From Bacteroidota bacterium (GTDB lineage: Bacteria > Bacteroidota > Bacteroidia > B-17B0 > Aurantibacillaceae): DNA of 64,000 nucleotides. The notes beneath the pieces were generated by a model. The model was not told the DNA's origin, did no database searches, and worked only from the letters and a program-made list of their open reading frames with translations. The position numbers and the translations under genes are program-made. The stretch spans positions 1 through 64,000 of the forward strand of contig JADJSH010000005.1 of NCBI GenBank assembly GCA_016711805.1, given 5' to 3'. This document shows positions 9,545 to 18,900 of this stretch, one piece after another (the first letter of the stretch is position 1; each line of letters opens with the position of its first letter).

Positions 9545-9826
9545 ATGAACAAAGCAGAATTAATCGAAGCAATTGCAAACGGATCAAAATTAACTAAAGC
9601 TGACTCAGGTCGTGCATTAGATTCAATGATTGAAGCAGTAAGTAAAGCATTAAAAAAAGGAGATCGTTTATCTTTAGTAGGATTCGGTTCTTTTTCAGTA
9701 GCTAAGCGTGCTGCACGTTTAGGCCGTAACCCTCAAACAGGAAAAGAAATTAAAATTGCTGCTAAAAAAGTAGTAAAATTTAAAGCTGGAACTGAGTTAG
9801 CTACTAGCGTTAACAAAGGAAAATAA
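9545..9826 (+). CDS. hup: HU family DNA-binding protein
   Basis: Small histone-like protein that bends and compacts DNA as a dimer. It has the full HU/IHF fold in 93 residues: helical body, then GFGSFSVAKRAARLGRNPQTG (about 47-67), the signature leading into the DNA-binding arm with the intercalating Pro in RNPQTG, and a Lys-rich tail. It has its own promoter and its own terminator, as expected for a highly expressed single gene. HU versus IHF subunit cannot be separated by eye; HU is more likely for a single-copy homodimer. Confidence 0.92.
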   Translation: MNKAELIEAIANGSKLTKADSGRALDSMIEAVSKALKKGDRLSLVGFGSFSVAKRAARLGRNPQTGKEIKIAAKKVVKFKAGTELATSVNKGK

Positions 9827-9848
9827 TTAGGAAACTAATTAATCAACG

Positions 9849-9877
9849 AACCCTCAAGCTTTGCTTGGGGGTTTTTT
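9849..9877 (+). terminator. Rho-independent terminator after hup
   Basis: Stem AACCCTCAAGC with GCTTGGGGGTT (one G-T wobble), three-base loop and a T6 tract, 22 bases after the hup stop codon. Confidence 0.85.
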
Positions 9878-9908
9878 GTTTTGTGTATTTTTTTAGTGTG
9901 GAAATGAC

Positions 9909-10128
9909 TTGGGCGTGTCCGCGAAAAGCGGCCGGGCTTTATGCTGCAATCTTTTGTTCGTCCCTCACAAAAGGATTTACGCAACAATCCCTCACGCAAT
10001 TTAACATGGAGATGAAATGTTTGTCCAATAGTTGAATTAACTGCGTGAGGGATTGCAACGAAAATCCTTTGCATCATTTTCTGATGCAAAGATTGAAGTG
10101 GAAAGCCCGGCCCTTAGGGCACGCCCAA
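9909..10128. repeat. REP doublet (REPIN-like, 220 bp)
   Basis: Two imperfect inverted copies of a REP unit face each other. Perfect terminal arms TTGGGCGTG (9909-9917) and CACGCCCAA (10120-10128) are followed inward by GGCCGGGCTT / AAGCCCGGCC, a hairpin of the CTTTTGT..ACAAAAGG type in the left half and TTTGCATCA..TGATGCAAA in the right half, and the inner ends GTCCCTCAC / GTGAGGGAT. A spacer separates the halves. Base composition is far richer in G+C than its surroundings. A half unit of the same family occurs at 39104-39193. No RAYT transposase is in the window. The element fills most of the 365-bp gap between hup and the DUF58 gene. Confidence 0.8.
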
Positions 10129-10191
10129 ATATTGTAACTTGAAAAACGCCACTAATTTGAATACAACTAATAAAATCGTATTTTTATAATC

Positions 10192-11118
10192 ATGATCGAC
10201 AGACAACGTATAGAACCCTTTTCGAAATTAGAACTACTTGCTAAACAAGTGGTAGAAGGTTTTATTACAGGCTTACATAAAAGTCCTTTTCATGGTTTTT
10301 CTGTAGAGTTTGCTGAACATCGTATTTATAATCCAGGAGAAAGCACTAAACACATTGATTGGAAATTATTTGGGAAAACAGATAAGTTATTCATCAAGCG
10401 TTACGAAGAAGAAACGAATTTACGTTGTCAAATTATTATTGATACGTCAAATTCTATGTTGTTCCCTTTAGATCAAAAAAAGGATGGAACCTTAAATAAA
10501 TTATCTTTTTCGGTTTATGCAGCGGCTGCTTTATTGCAGTTATTAAAAAATCAACGCGATGCTTTTGGTTTGACTTTGTTTGATACAGAAGTATATAAAC
10601 ACTTTAATGCCAAAGCAAATCCTACTCAACAAAAAATGATTTATCATGAGTTGGAGGAGTTGCTTAATAAAACGGTTTATGAAGAAGCATCTACAACTCA
10701 ATCAGCAAAGGCATTAGACCAAATTGCAGAAATTATTCATAAACGTTCGTTGGTGGTTATTTTTAGTGATTTATTTGAAGACCAATCTCATTTGGAATCT
10801 ATTTTTGCTGCACTTCAACATTTAAAATACAAAAAACATGATGTGGTACTGTTTCATGTAACCGATAAAAAACAGGAGATGGATTTTGAATTTGATAATC
10901 GTCCTTACCATTTTATTGACATTGAAACTAAAGAAGAGATTAAATTAAATCCCAATCAGATTAAAGAGATGTACACTCAAAAAATAATGGAGTACACCGA
11001 ATCTATTAAGCTCAAATGCGGACAATACAAAATTGATTTCGTAGAAGCTGACATTAACCAAGGTTTTGACACAGTTTTACAAACTTATTTGGTAAAACGT
11101 GGAGCGATGTTGAAGTGA
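10192..11118 (+). CDS. DUF58 domain protein (VWA-like)
   Basis: Cytosolic protein of 308 residues with the DUF58 core (GFSVEFAEHRIYNPGES, about 39-55) followed by a von Willebrand A-like fold. DTSNSM (about 88-93) has the DxSxS form of a metal-ion-dependent adhesion site. In many bacteria DUF58 genes sit beside MoxR-type AAA ATPases and act with them in envelope or stress functions. No MoxR gene is adjacent here, so the partner must lie elsewhere. It converges on the DUF2238 gene with a four-base gap. Confidence 0.85.
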   Translation: MIDRQRIEPFSKLELLAKQVVEGFITGLHKSPFHGFSVEFAEHRIYNPGESTKHIDWKLFGKTDKLFIKRYEEETNLRCQIIIDTSNSMLFPLDQKKDGTLNKLSFSVYAAAALLQLLKNQRDAFGLTLFDTEVYKHFNAKANPTQQKMIYHELEELLNKTVYEEASTTQSAKALDQIAEIIHKRSLVVIFSDLFEDQSHLESIFAALQHLKYKKHDVVLFHVTDKKQEMDFEFDNRPYHFIDIETKEEIKLNPNQIKEMYTQKIMEYTESIKLKCGQYKIDFVEADINQGFDTVLQTYLVKRGAMLK

Positions 11119-11122
11119 TTTT

Positions 11123-11728
11123 TTAAACACCTGTTATTTTTTCAATCTGTTTACTCTGAATTTTACCTAATAGTATTACAGCACAAGTTGCACCAATACC
11201 AGCATATAGCATATCCGATTGCGTATCCCAAACATAACCCTGTGTTCCTAAAAATGCTTCTGCTGATTGACCTGAGGCTTCAGCGACAGCCCATTCTAAG
11301 AACTCATAAAACACGCTAATGCTTAAGCAAGTGCACACCGTTAAAAATGCTAGCCAAGCACCTGGTTTAACGACTGCTTTTCTGATGAATAATTCACGTA
11401 CAATGATGGCTGGTACAAAACCTTGTGTAAAATGACCAACTTTATCATAATTATTTCTGCTTTGGTGAAAAGCTTCTTTAATCCAATCAAATAAGGGAAC
11501 TTCAGCGTAAGTATAATGCCCGCCAATAAATAACACATAGCAATGCATTAAAATAAGTGAGTAGGTGAGGAACGTAAATTGAAATTTCTTAAAAGTGAAA
11601 ATTAAAATCACTAAACCAATAATAGCAGGAAATACTTCTAAAAACCATGTGAAATAATCGTGAGGATTGATGCCTGATACAATGAACCCAATCAGAAATA
11701 AAGTAATGAGGATATAGTATTTTTTCAT
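11123..11728 (-). CDS. DUF2238 (YjdF-like) membrane protein
   Basis: Inner-membrane protein with about six hydrophobic helices. It carries the family signatures YDKVGHFTQGF, ISVFYEFLEWAVA and DTQSDMLYAGIG; function unknown. I choose the ATG at 11728 (MKKYYILITL, directly before the first helix). An in-frame ATG at 11764 would add 12 charged residues, and a GTG at 11785 lies inside the terminator of the upstream M48 gene and is unlikely. It follows clpS and the M48 gene on the same strand but is separated from them by that terminator. Confidence 0.82.
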   Translation of the reverse strand: MKKYYILITLFLIGFIVSGINPHDYFTWFLEVFPAIIGLVILIFTFKKFQFTFLTYSLILMHCYVLFIGGHYTYAEVPLFDWIKEAFHQSRNNYDKVGHFTQGFVPAIIVRELFIRKAVVKPGAWLAFLTVCTCLSISVFYEFLEWAVAEASGQSAEAFLGTQGYVWDTQSDMLYAGIGATCAVILLGKIQSKQIEKITGV

Positions 11729-11769
11729 AGAGTAAGTCCTTTTCTCAAATTTAAACTTTTTCATCACAT

Positions 11770-11803
11770 AAAAAAACTCACCCACTTGTTAGCAGGCGAG
11801 TTT
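11770..11803 (-). terminator. Terminator after the M48 protease gene
   Basis: On the minus strand AAACTCGCC pairs with GGTGAGTTT (9 bp, one G-T wobble) and is followed by a run of T residues. It lies 20 bases beyond the M48 stop codon and just before the DUF2238 start. Confidence 0.75.
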
Positions 11804-11823
11804 TATAATAAAAAATTAGAATA

Positions 11824-12639
11824 TTATTTCCCTGCTGGTGTAGGAGCTGTATAATATTTTAATGCCTCAGGCATAAAGGCTTTTAAATCGGCTATACGTG
11901 TAGCATCGCTTGGATGTGTACTCAATAACTCCATTGGTTTTCCACCACCACTAGCTGCGGCCATACGTTCCCAAAAACTTACTGCTGCATTAGGATCGTA
12001 ACCACCCATGGCGGCAAATATTAATCCCATTTTATCCGCTTCTGTTTCGTGGTTGCGACTAAATTTAAGCATCCCTAATTGAGAGCCAATACCAAAGGAT
12101 TGTTGAAATAAAGCTTGTGTTAAAGCTGGTTTAGTTTGCGTAGCAGCGCCTAATGCTGCGCCTCCTAATTGTACTAACATTCCATTACTCATTCGCTCAC
12201 TTCCGTGGCGTGCAATGGCGTGTGCAATTTCGTGTCCCATAACCACAGCTAAGCTAGCTTCATCTTGTGTTACAGGTAAAATACCTGTATATACTACTAC
12301 TTTTCCACCAGGCATACACCAAGCATTTACTGCTGGGTCTTCTACCACATTAAATGCCCACTGAAAACCATCTAATTGAGAACTTAATCCTTTATCAGCA
12401 TAATATTTTTCAACTGCTTTTTGAATTTTTATACCGATACTTCTTACCATTACCACACGTTTGTCTGTATCAGGTAATGGTTTATTGGTTGCTAAAAATT
12501 TATCGTATTCCGAATAGCTCATGGTCATCATTTCGCTTTCGGTTACCAAGTTTAATGAACGACGACCGGTAATAGCATTTTTTTGACAAGCAATCAATAT
12601 AGCCCCTAAAACAGAAGCAGTGATTATTATTTTTTTCAT
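11824..12639 (-). CDS. M48 family zinc metalloprotease, lipoprotein
   Basis: Periplasm-facing protease of 271 residues. The N-terminus has a lipoprotein signal ending LIAC (C18), so it should be anchored to a membrane. The zinc site is HEIAH (136-140) with the downstream glutamate in HETEADKMG (197-205). M48 lipoproteins of this size (relatives of LoiP/YcaL and BepA) take part in quality control of outer-membrane proteins; the exact substrate is unknown here. It starts seven bases after the clpS stop codon, so the two are probably co-transcribed. Confidence 0.88.
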   Translation of the reverse strand: MKKIIITASVLGAILIACQKNAITGRRSLNLVTESEMMTMSYSEYDKFLATNKPLPDTDKRVVMVRSIGIKIQKAVEKYYADKGLSSQLDGFQWAFNVVEDPAVNAWCMPGGKVVVYTGILPVTQDEASLAVVMGHEIAHAIARHGSERMSNGMLVQLGGAALGAATQTKPALTQALFQQSFGIGSQLGMLKFSRNHETEADKMGLIFAAMGGYDPNAAVSFWERMAAASGGGKPMELLSTHPSDATRIADLKAFMPEALKYYTAPTPAGK

Positions 12640-12646
12640 AAATGAT

Positions 12647-12934
12647 TTAATTTATTTCTGCGCTTAAGCCTTTTTCTAAAAGAGCTTCGCAAATGGGTTT
12701 TAATTTGTTAATAGGGCCTTGTTTTACAGCGCACTTACCAGTGTAATGAACCAGTGTAGCGCATTGCTCTGCTTGTATAGTATCATGCCCACAATATTTT
12801 GTTAAGCATTCAATTACCCATTCAAAGGTATTTACATCATCGTTAAATAAAATGATGTTATTTTCTCGTTTTTCTTTTGTAATGACATCGAGTTCTAGTA
12901 ACTCTTCCGTGTCTGTATAATTATTCGTCATCAT
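12647..12934 (-). CDS. clpS: ATP-dependent Clp protease adaptor ClpS
   Basis: N-end rule adaptor that delivers proteins with destabilising N-terminal residues to ClpAP/ClpCP. The 95-residue protein has a flexible acidic N-terminus and the ClpS core with LFNDDVNTFEWV (about 29-40), which holds the acidic and Asn residues of the substrate pocket, and a conserved HYTGKCAV segment that contributes to Clp docking. It lies directly upstream of the M48 protease gene, a pairing of two proteolysis genes. MM at the start leaves the exact start ambiguous by one codon. Confidence 0.92.
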   Translation of the reverse strand: MMTNNYTDTEELLELDVITKEKRENNIILFNDDVNTFEWVIECLTKYCGHDTIQAEQCATLVHYTGKCAVKQGPINKLKPICEALLEKGLSAEIN

Positions 12935-12953
12935 ACTGTAAATTTACGAAATT

Positions 12954-15900
12954 TTATCGACTCAAATACTGAGTAGCCTCAGCACCGTATAACTTCTTGC
13001 CGTCTTTATACACGGTAATGAAGGCATCGTTAATGCCTACAGAAATAGCTTCATCTTTTAATTTTTTAGCAAATGAAGCTGCTGTAAAGTTTCCGATGGT
13101 ATAAATATATAAGCCATTAATTACGACATTTTGTACTGGCCAGGTTTTAATATTTAAGAATTTAGAAGCCACTTCATTTGGCACTTGATTTTTATATGCT
13201 CCAATTTGTACTTTAAAGGAAATGCCAGCTTCATCAGTTTTTACACCATTTTCGGCAGTAGGAGCAGGACCAGACGTAACACCATTTGTGAAGGCAGCCA
13301 CCGTTGGAGTAGGTGTTGCGTTTGTTGTTACAGCAGTATTGTTTGTTGGAGTGTCAACAGTGTTATTAGTATTTATTGCAGGACTAGAAGCGCCACCAAA
13401 AATAATAGGATTTTCTGTTTCCATTTTTAGGTTTGTATTTTCTGTTTGCAGTTTTTGTCCTTCTGCAAACGGAATACGCTTAGCATTGTAATAAGCCGAT
13501 ACAAAGGCATCTTTTACACCTAAGTCAACTACTTTACGTTTATCTCCTAATAATCTATCTTTCTGATTATATATACCAGCTGTGTAACGGTATAATCCAT
13601 TAGGTAACTTCTCCGTATAAATTGGTTTTAAATTAAATAATTGTCCGCGTGTTACTTGTTTTGAGTAAACTCCAATTTGAACAGTGTATAACAAACCATT
13701 CATTTTCTCTAATTCGTTAGTTACTTCAGCAGGTTGAGAGTCCGTCGCATTATTAGTAGCGTTAGCAGTAGGCGTTGTAAATGTATTTCTTGGTACGTTT
13801 GAATTAGCTGTAATGCCAGCACTGGTGTTGGCTGTTGGTTCAACAGTTTGTCCAGCTGCTTTTGCTTTGTCGGCTGCTTCGCTTAAGTTAATACGTTTGC
13901 CATTATAATAAGCAACTACAAAGGCATCGCTATAACCTAAATTTCTTAAATCATTTTTAACGGCGTTTGCACTTCCGTATTGTTCAAAATTACCAGCCAT
14001 GTAACGGATATATCCGCTTGGTGTAGTTTGAGCAATTACTGGTGTTAATCCTTTAAAGGTATTGTTTGGCAAAGGCGCTTTAAAGGCTCCAATTTGAACT
14101 TTAAATACAAGGCCATCTGGAATTTTTTCGTCAATAGGAATTGGTTTATCTGCTGTGTATGCATTATTAGGTTTCACTTCTAAGCCTTCTACTTTTAATT
14201 TTATAACAGGTGTATTAGCAGTTGTGTTATTTCCTGTAGTATTGTTTGTTGTATTGTTTGGTCTGTTAGAGTTAGTTGTGGCATTATTATTAGTTGCATT
14301 GTTGTTATTGCCAGCAGTATTTCCATTATTCGTGCTGTTGTTATTTGCAGCACTGTTGTTATTACTAACATTTGAATTAGAATTTGTAGCAATAGCATTT
14401 GGATTGGTAATTTGATTTAAATTGTTCAATGCCTCTATGCCATATTTATTAGCGTCAATTAATAAATTTTTCTTAGCACCTAAATCGCTCGTTTGGTTAG
14501 CTTTTGCAAATGCATCTTGTTTTTTAGTGAATGCTGTTTGTGCTTTTGTTTTTAAATTGTTTTGAGCAGCAGTTAATGTTGCTGGCACTGCATTTAAACG
14601 AGTATTATATTCTCTATCATTTGCTTGTGCTAATACAGTTAGACCATCCACATGCGCTTGATTATTTGTATTTAAGGTGTTTTTAGTTTCATTTAGCTTA
14701 GTAAGTGCTTCAGGATTTTCTGTAGCTATATTTGGTTTTTTAGTAACATAAGTTGGGAATTGTTTTTTGTAAATATCTAACAGGGATTGTTGTTTAAATA
14801 AAGCTTGAAATTCTTTTTCTTCGGCATTACTATAACCACCAAGCTTTGCACCATCACTTGGGTAGGCATTAGCTTCTTCTCTTAATTTAATTGCTTGATT
14901 TAAAAATAAATTAGCTTCATTGGTAATCATATCAGCTGAACTGAGTTCAGAAATATTTTTGCCTTTTGCCATTTGAGCTAATTCTTCTAAGCTTTGTTTA
15001 TTAGCTTCAAAAGTTGCTTTATTTAATTGTTGTTGTTTTTGACTAGCTTCTACTTTTTTACTTAAGGCTGTTGCTTCTAATGTTTTTGCTTCATTAATAT
15101 CTTTATCTTTTTCTGCACCAGTTTTTGTAGCGGATGATTTTCTTAAAGCTAATGCATCTTCATTCATTTTATCAGCTTGAGATAATATAGATGTAATTGC
15201 TGACTGATCCAATGTTCCGCCCGAAGTATTATTAGAGGCTAATTGATTTACATTATCTAAACTGGAAGCAATAGCTTTGTCTTGTTCTAAAGCGGCGTTT
15301 ATTTTTTCTGCAGCTTGGTCTTTTAATGTTTTTGCTTCCGAATCAATATATGGGTTAAAAGTTAATAGGTTTGATTCATTAGGATTGTTTAAATTATTTT
15401 TTAAAGCTAATGCTTCGGCTCCAGCACCATTTCCTTGTGCATTAGTAGGGTTTGTTGAAGCGTTAGTAGCAGCCTCATTATTTGGAGTTACGGAGTTTGT
15501 TCCATTTGAATTTGTATTACTACTACTATTATTATTATTTGTTGAAGCTACAGAGTTAGAACTGACAGCATTTTCATTAGTGTTTGAAACGTTATTGGCA
15601 GCTATAGAATTAGTACTAGTCGCATTGTTATTAGTTGTAGCTAAAGAATTTGTATTAGCAGCGTTGTTATTAGTTGCAGTTATTGAATTTGTATTAGTAG
15701 CATTGTTATTAGTTGCAGCTAGTGTATTTGTAGTTGTTGCATCTGGATTATTGGTTCTGTTAGCATTTGTTGCATTAACCGTATTGGTGTTAGCTGCATT
15801 TGTATTATTTGCAGCAATGGCACCAGTATTATTTTTAGTTAATTCTGTTGCTTCAGATAATGCTTTTATAGCAGCGATTTCTTTTTCGTTTGCTTGTAGT

Positions 15901-18900
15901 AATAAGTTTGCCTTTTCAGCAGGAGTTTTTGCGGTTAACGACTGACCGATAAATGCTTTTGCTTCTGTGTTTAATTTGTCGGAAGTTGCTTTTAAATCTT
16001 GCGCTTGTTTATTATCTGTTTTACTAAATGCTGGATTTTTCGCGAGTTTATCGCTTTGTAATTTTAATTCGTTTTGATTGGCTTTACTTAATGCTAAGTA
16101 AGCATCTACTTGTAATTGAGTGGTTTTTGTGATTTCATTATTGACATTAGCAATAGCATCAGCAGGATTGGATCCTGTATCTAAAGGTTTTACTTGATAA
16201 GTAGGGTTTGCTTTAGATAAAATATCTAATGCTTTTTGTTGTTTAGCAAGCGCTTCATTTTCTTTTTCTTCTGCATTACTTAGTCCGCCAAGTTTAGCGG
16301 CGCCAGATGGATAAGCATCTGCTTCTGTACGTAATTTTTGTGCTTGCTTAAAGTTTAAGGCGGCTTCATCCACTAACATATTTGCTTGCGAAATAGCATC
16401 GCTTGTTTTTGCTCCATTTACTTTTTGAAGTTCTGCTAAATTACTACTGTTGTTTTCAAACGTTGCTTTATTTTGTTTTTGAGCAAGAACAGAAGCTTCT
16501 AGTTTTTTCTCGACAGATAGTTTTTCGTTATCGGTAGCTTGTCTTATTAAGGCATCTTTTTCGGCACCTGATTTTGTAGTAGATTCTTTTCGTTGTTCAA
16601 AAGCTTTATTATTTAAGGCTTCTGCTTCGTTTAGTAATGTTTCTGGTTTGCCATTAGAACTGTTTTTAATAGCAGTTTCGGTTTTTGAGATAGTGTTGTT
16701 TAATGCTATTTCACTTTGCTTTGCCGCATCAAATTTTTGAGTAGCCGCTTGCTTCAAAGTAACCGAGGTATTCTCTTTATAATCATTGTAATTAAAAATT
16801 TGGTTAGCTGCACTTGAATTGGCGTTTAATCCATTTTTTAAATTATTTAATTCGTTTAAAAATGCTGAATTATCTGTTCCTGCACTCGGATTAATTGGTT
16901 TAATGGTTTCATTACTAGTTGGTGCATTAGTGCTAATAGCATTGTTATTTCCATTAGACGTATTATTGCCGTTGTTATTTATAGCATTAGGGTTCTCGTT
17001 CGCAGCATTGTTGTTATTCGCAATCGCATTATTATTTTCGTTACCTGTTGTATTGTTAGCACTGCTGTTGATATTATTAGCACTTACAGATGTGGTATTG
17101 TTACTTGTAGAGTTAATTTCATTGCTATTGTTGCTAGAGGCATTATTAGAATTTGTTGCAATAGCATTTTCGTTGCCATTGTTATTTTTATTATTGGCGG
17201 CTATCGTATTGCTGTTTGTTGCGCCGGTATTATTATTTTCGTTTGTAATAGCATTTCCATTAGCAGAATTGTTTTCGTTGGCCGAATTAATGTTTGCTGA
17301 ATTTGTAGTTGTGCTCGAGTTATTATTTGCAATCGCATTGCTTTCTAGTTTGTTGATTGTAGAATTGTTTGAAGCTATTGCTTTATCATTATCAATTTTT
17401 AGTTTTTCTAATTTTTTTATTTCATCATTAATGTTCTTTTTATCTGCAGTATTCGTTGTTTTAGATAATTCATTTTTGTTAAGAGCAATTAAATCATTTA
17501 CATCTTTATTATATGTTTTTAAAATTTCATTTTGTTTAGCAATACTTTCTTTATTTGAATTATCAATAGGTGTTTCATTTATTTTTGAAGTGTATTTGCT
17601 AGTAATACCCTCGTAAGATAATGCTGTTGCGTTTTTGTTGGTATTATCAATGTTTGAATTTGAATTATTAGGATTAGAAGAAGTGTTGTTGTTGCTTATC
17701 GATGTTGCATTTCCATTCTCATTTCCATTTGTGTTGTTGTTTATAGCAACGCCATCTGTTTTTTCGTTTAATATTTTAGCAGCAATTTGTAGTTCTTGAT
17801 TTACACCTTCAACTTCATTTTTAAGAGATTCGATTTTTTGGTTGTTAGTAGCAAGGTCTTTATTTTTTAAATCAATCTCCGAGTTAAGTTCGCGAATTTG
17901 AGCAGATATATTTTCTTTAATTGATTTATCGTTTTCGTTTGCTAAATCTTTTTCTAAATTTTCAGTTTCACTTTTCAGCGCATTTATTTCAGTAACGATT
18001 CCATTATTTTTCTTTTCCGAATTAATTAATTCTTGTTGCTTTAATTCAGATTCTGCTTTTAAAGAAGTTAATAATTCGCTTGATTGATTTTTTTGTTTAG
18101 ATAAATCATCTAATTCTTTTTGAATGCTCTCTAATTTTGTTAATGCTTCTTTATTGTTTTTGTTTTTAATGACAGTTTCTAACTGTGTAATGTATTGATT
18201 GGTTAAATCCGCTTCTTTTTGTTGTGTATTAGCGTCTACTTCAAGCTTTTTAGCCATGTTTGTAGCTGTATTAGCAACAGCAGAAGCAATTTTAGCATCT
18301 TCTTTTAATTGATTGGCTTTGGCTAATTCTTCATTCTTTTTTGCTACATCAGTAATAGCATTTGCATTTTCAATAGCTGTTTCTGCTTCTTTTTCTATTG
18401 CAACCGATTCCGCCGTTTTTTGAGTAGCTAATCCAAAAGCATCCTGAGCTTCTTGTTTTAATTTAGTTGCTTCATCGCTGGCTTCCTTGGCATCCATTTT
18501 AGCAATGGATAGTAATTGTTCGTTTGTTACATTTTTATTAGTGTTAGTTTTTGGTTCTGTTTCGTTACCGCCACTAACAGTTGGGTTATTGGTGCCAACT
18601 GCATTTAAGTTTTTGTTATCATCACCTGTTGTTTGATTTTTATTAGCATCTTTAATTAAGTTATTGTTGTAAGGTTCATTTTCATTAACTTCCAATTTTG
18701 CTTTCTTTTCAATTAAATCTATCATCATGCTGTAATTTTCGTCAGCAACAGAACCGTCAAAGTAGTTTATGATTTTTAATATTTTTTTATCATAAGAGAT
18801 TACTTGCTTGTATGGCTTTAAAGTATAGGCAACAGGTATATTTACCGCGTCGGATTGAGTTGGAATACCAGGAGTTTCAACAGTAAAAATAAATTTGCCG

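Noticed and set aside
9835..10089. 84-codon minus-strand frame
   Set aside because: It runs through the REP doublet and has no coding signature.
11729..11785. N-terminal extension of the DUF2238 protein to GTG at 11785
   Set aside because: The GTG lies inside the terminator of the M48 gene; the ATG at 11728 gives the normal family start.
16900..17340. Repeated short words that might suggest a CRISPR or microsatellite array
   Set aside because: They are Asn/Ser/Thr codons in one long reading frame; repeat lengths vary, and there are no equal spacers.
15277..17616. Long plus-strand frames (15277-15945 and 16819-17616) with hydrophobic Leu/Val/Phe/Ala products
   Set aside because: They are antisense to the Asn/Ala-rich parts of the giant protein; AAT/GCA codons read as ATT/TGC-type hydrophobic codons on the other strand. 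The minus-strand frame has signal peptide, domains and promoter.
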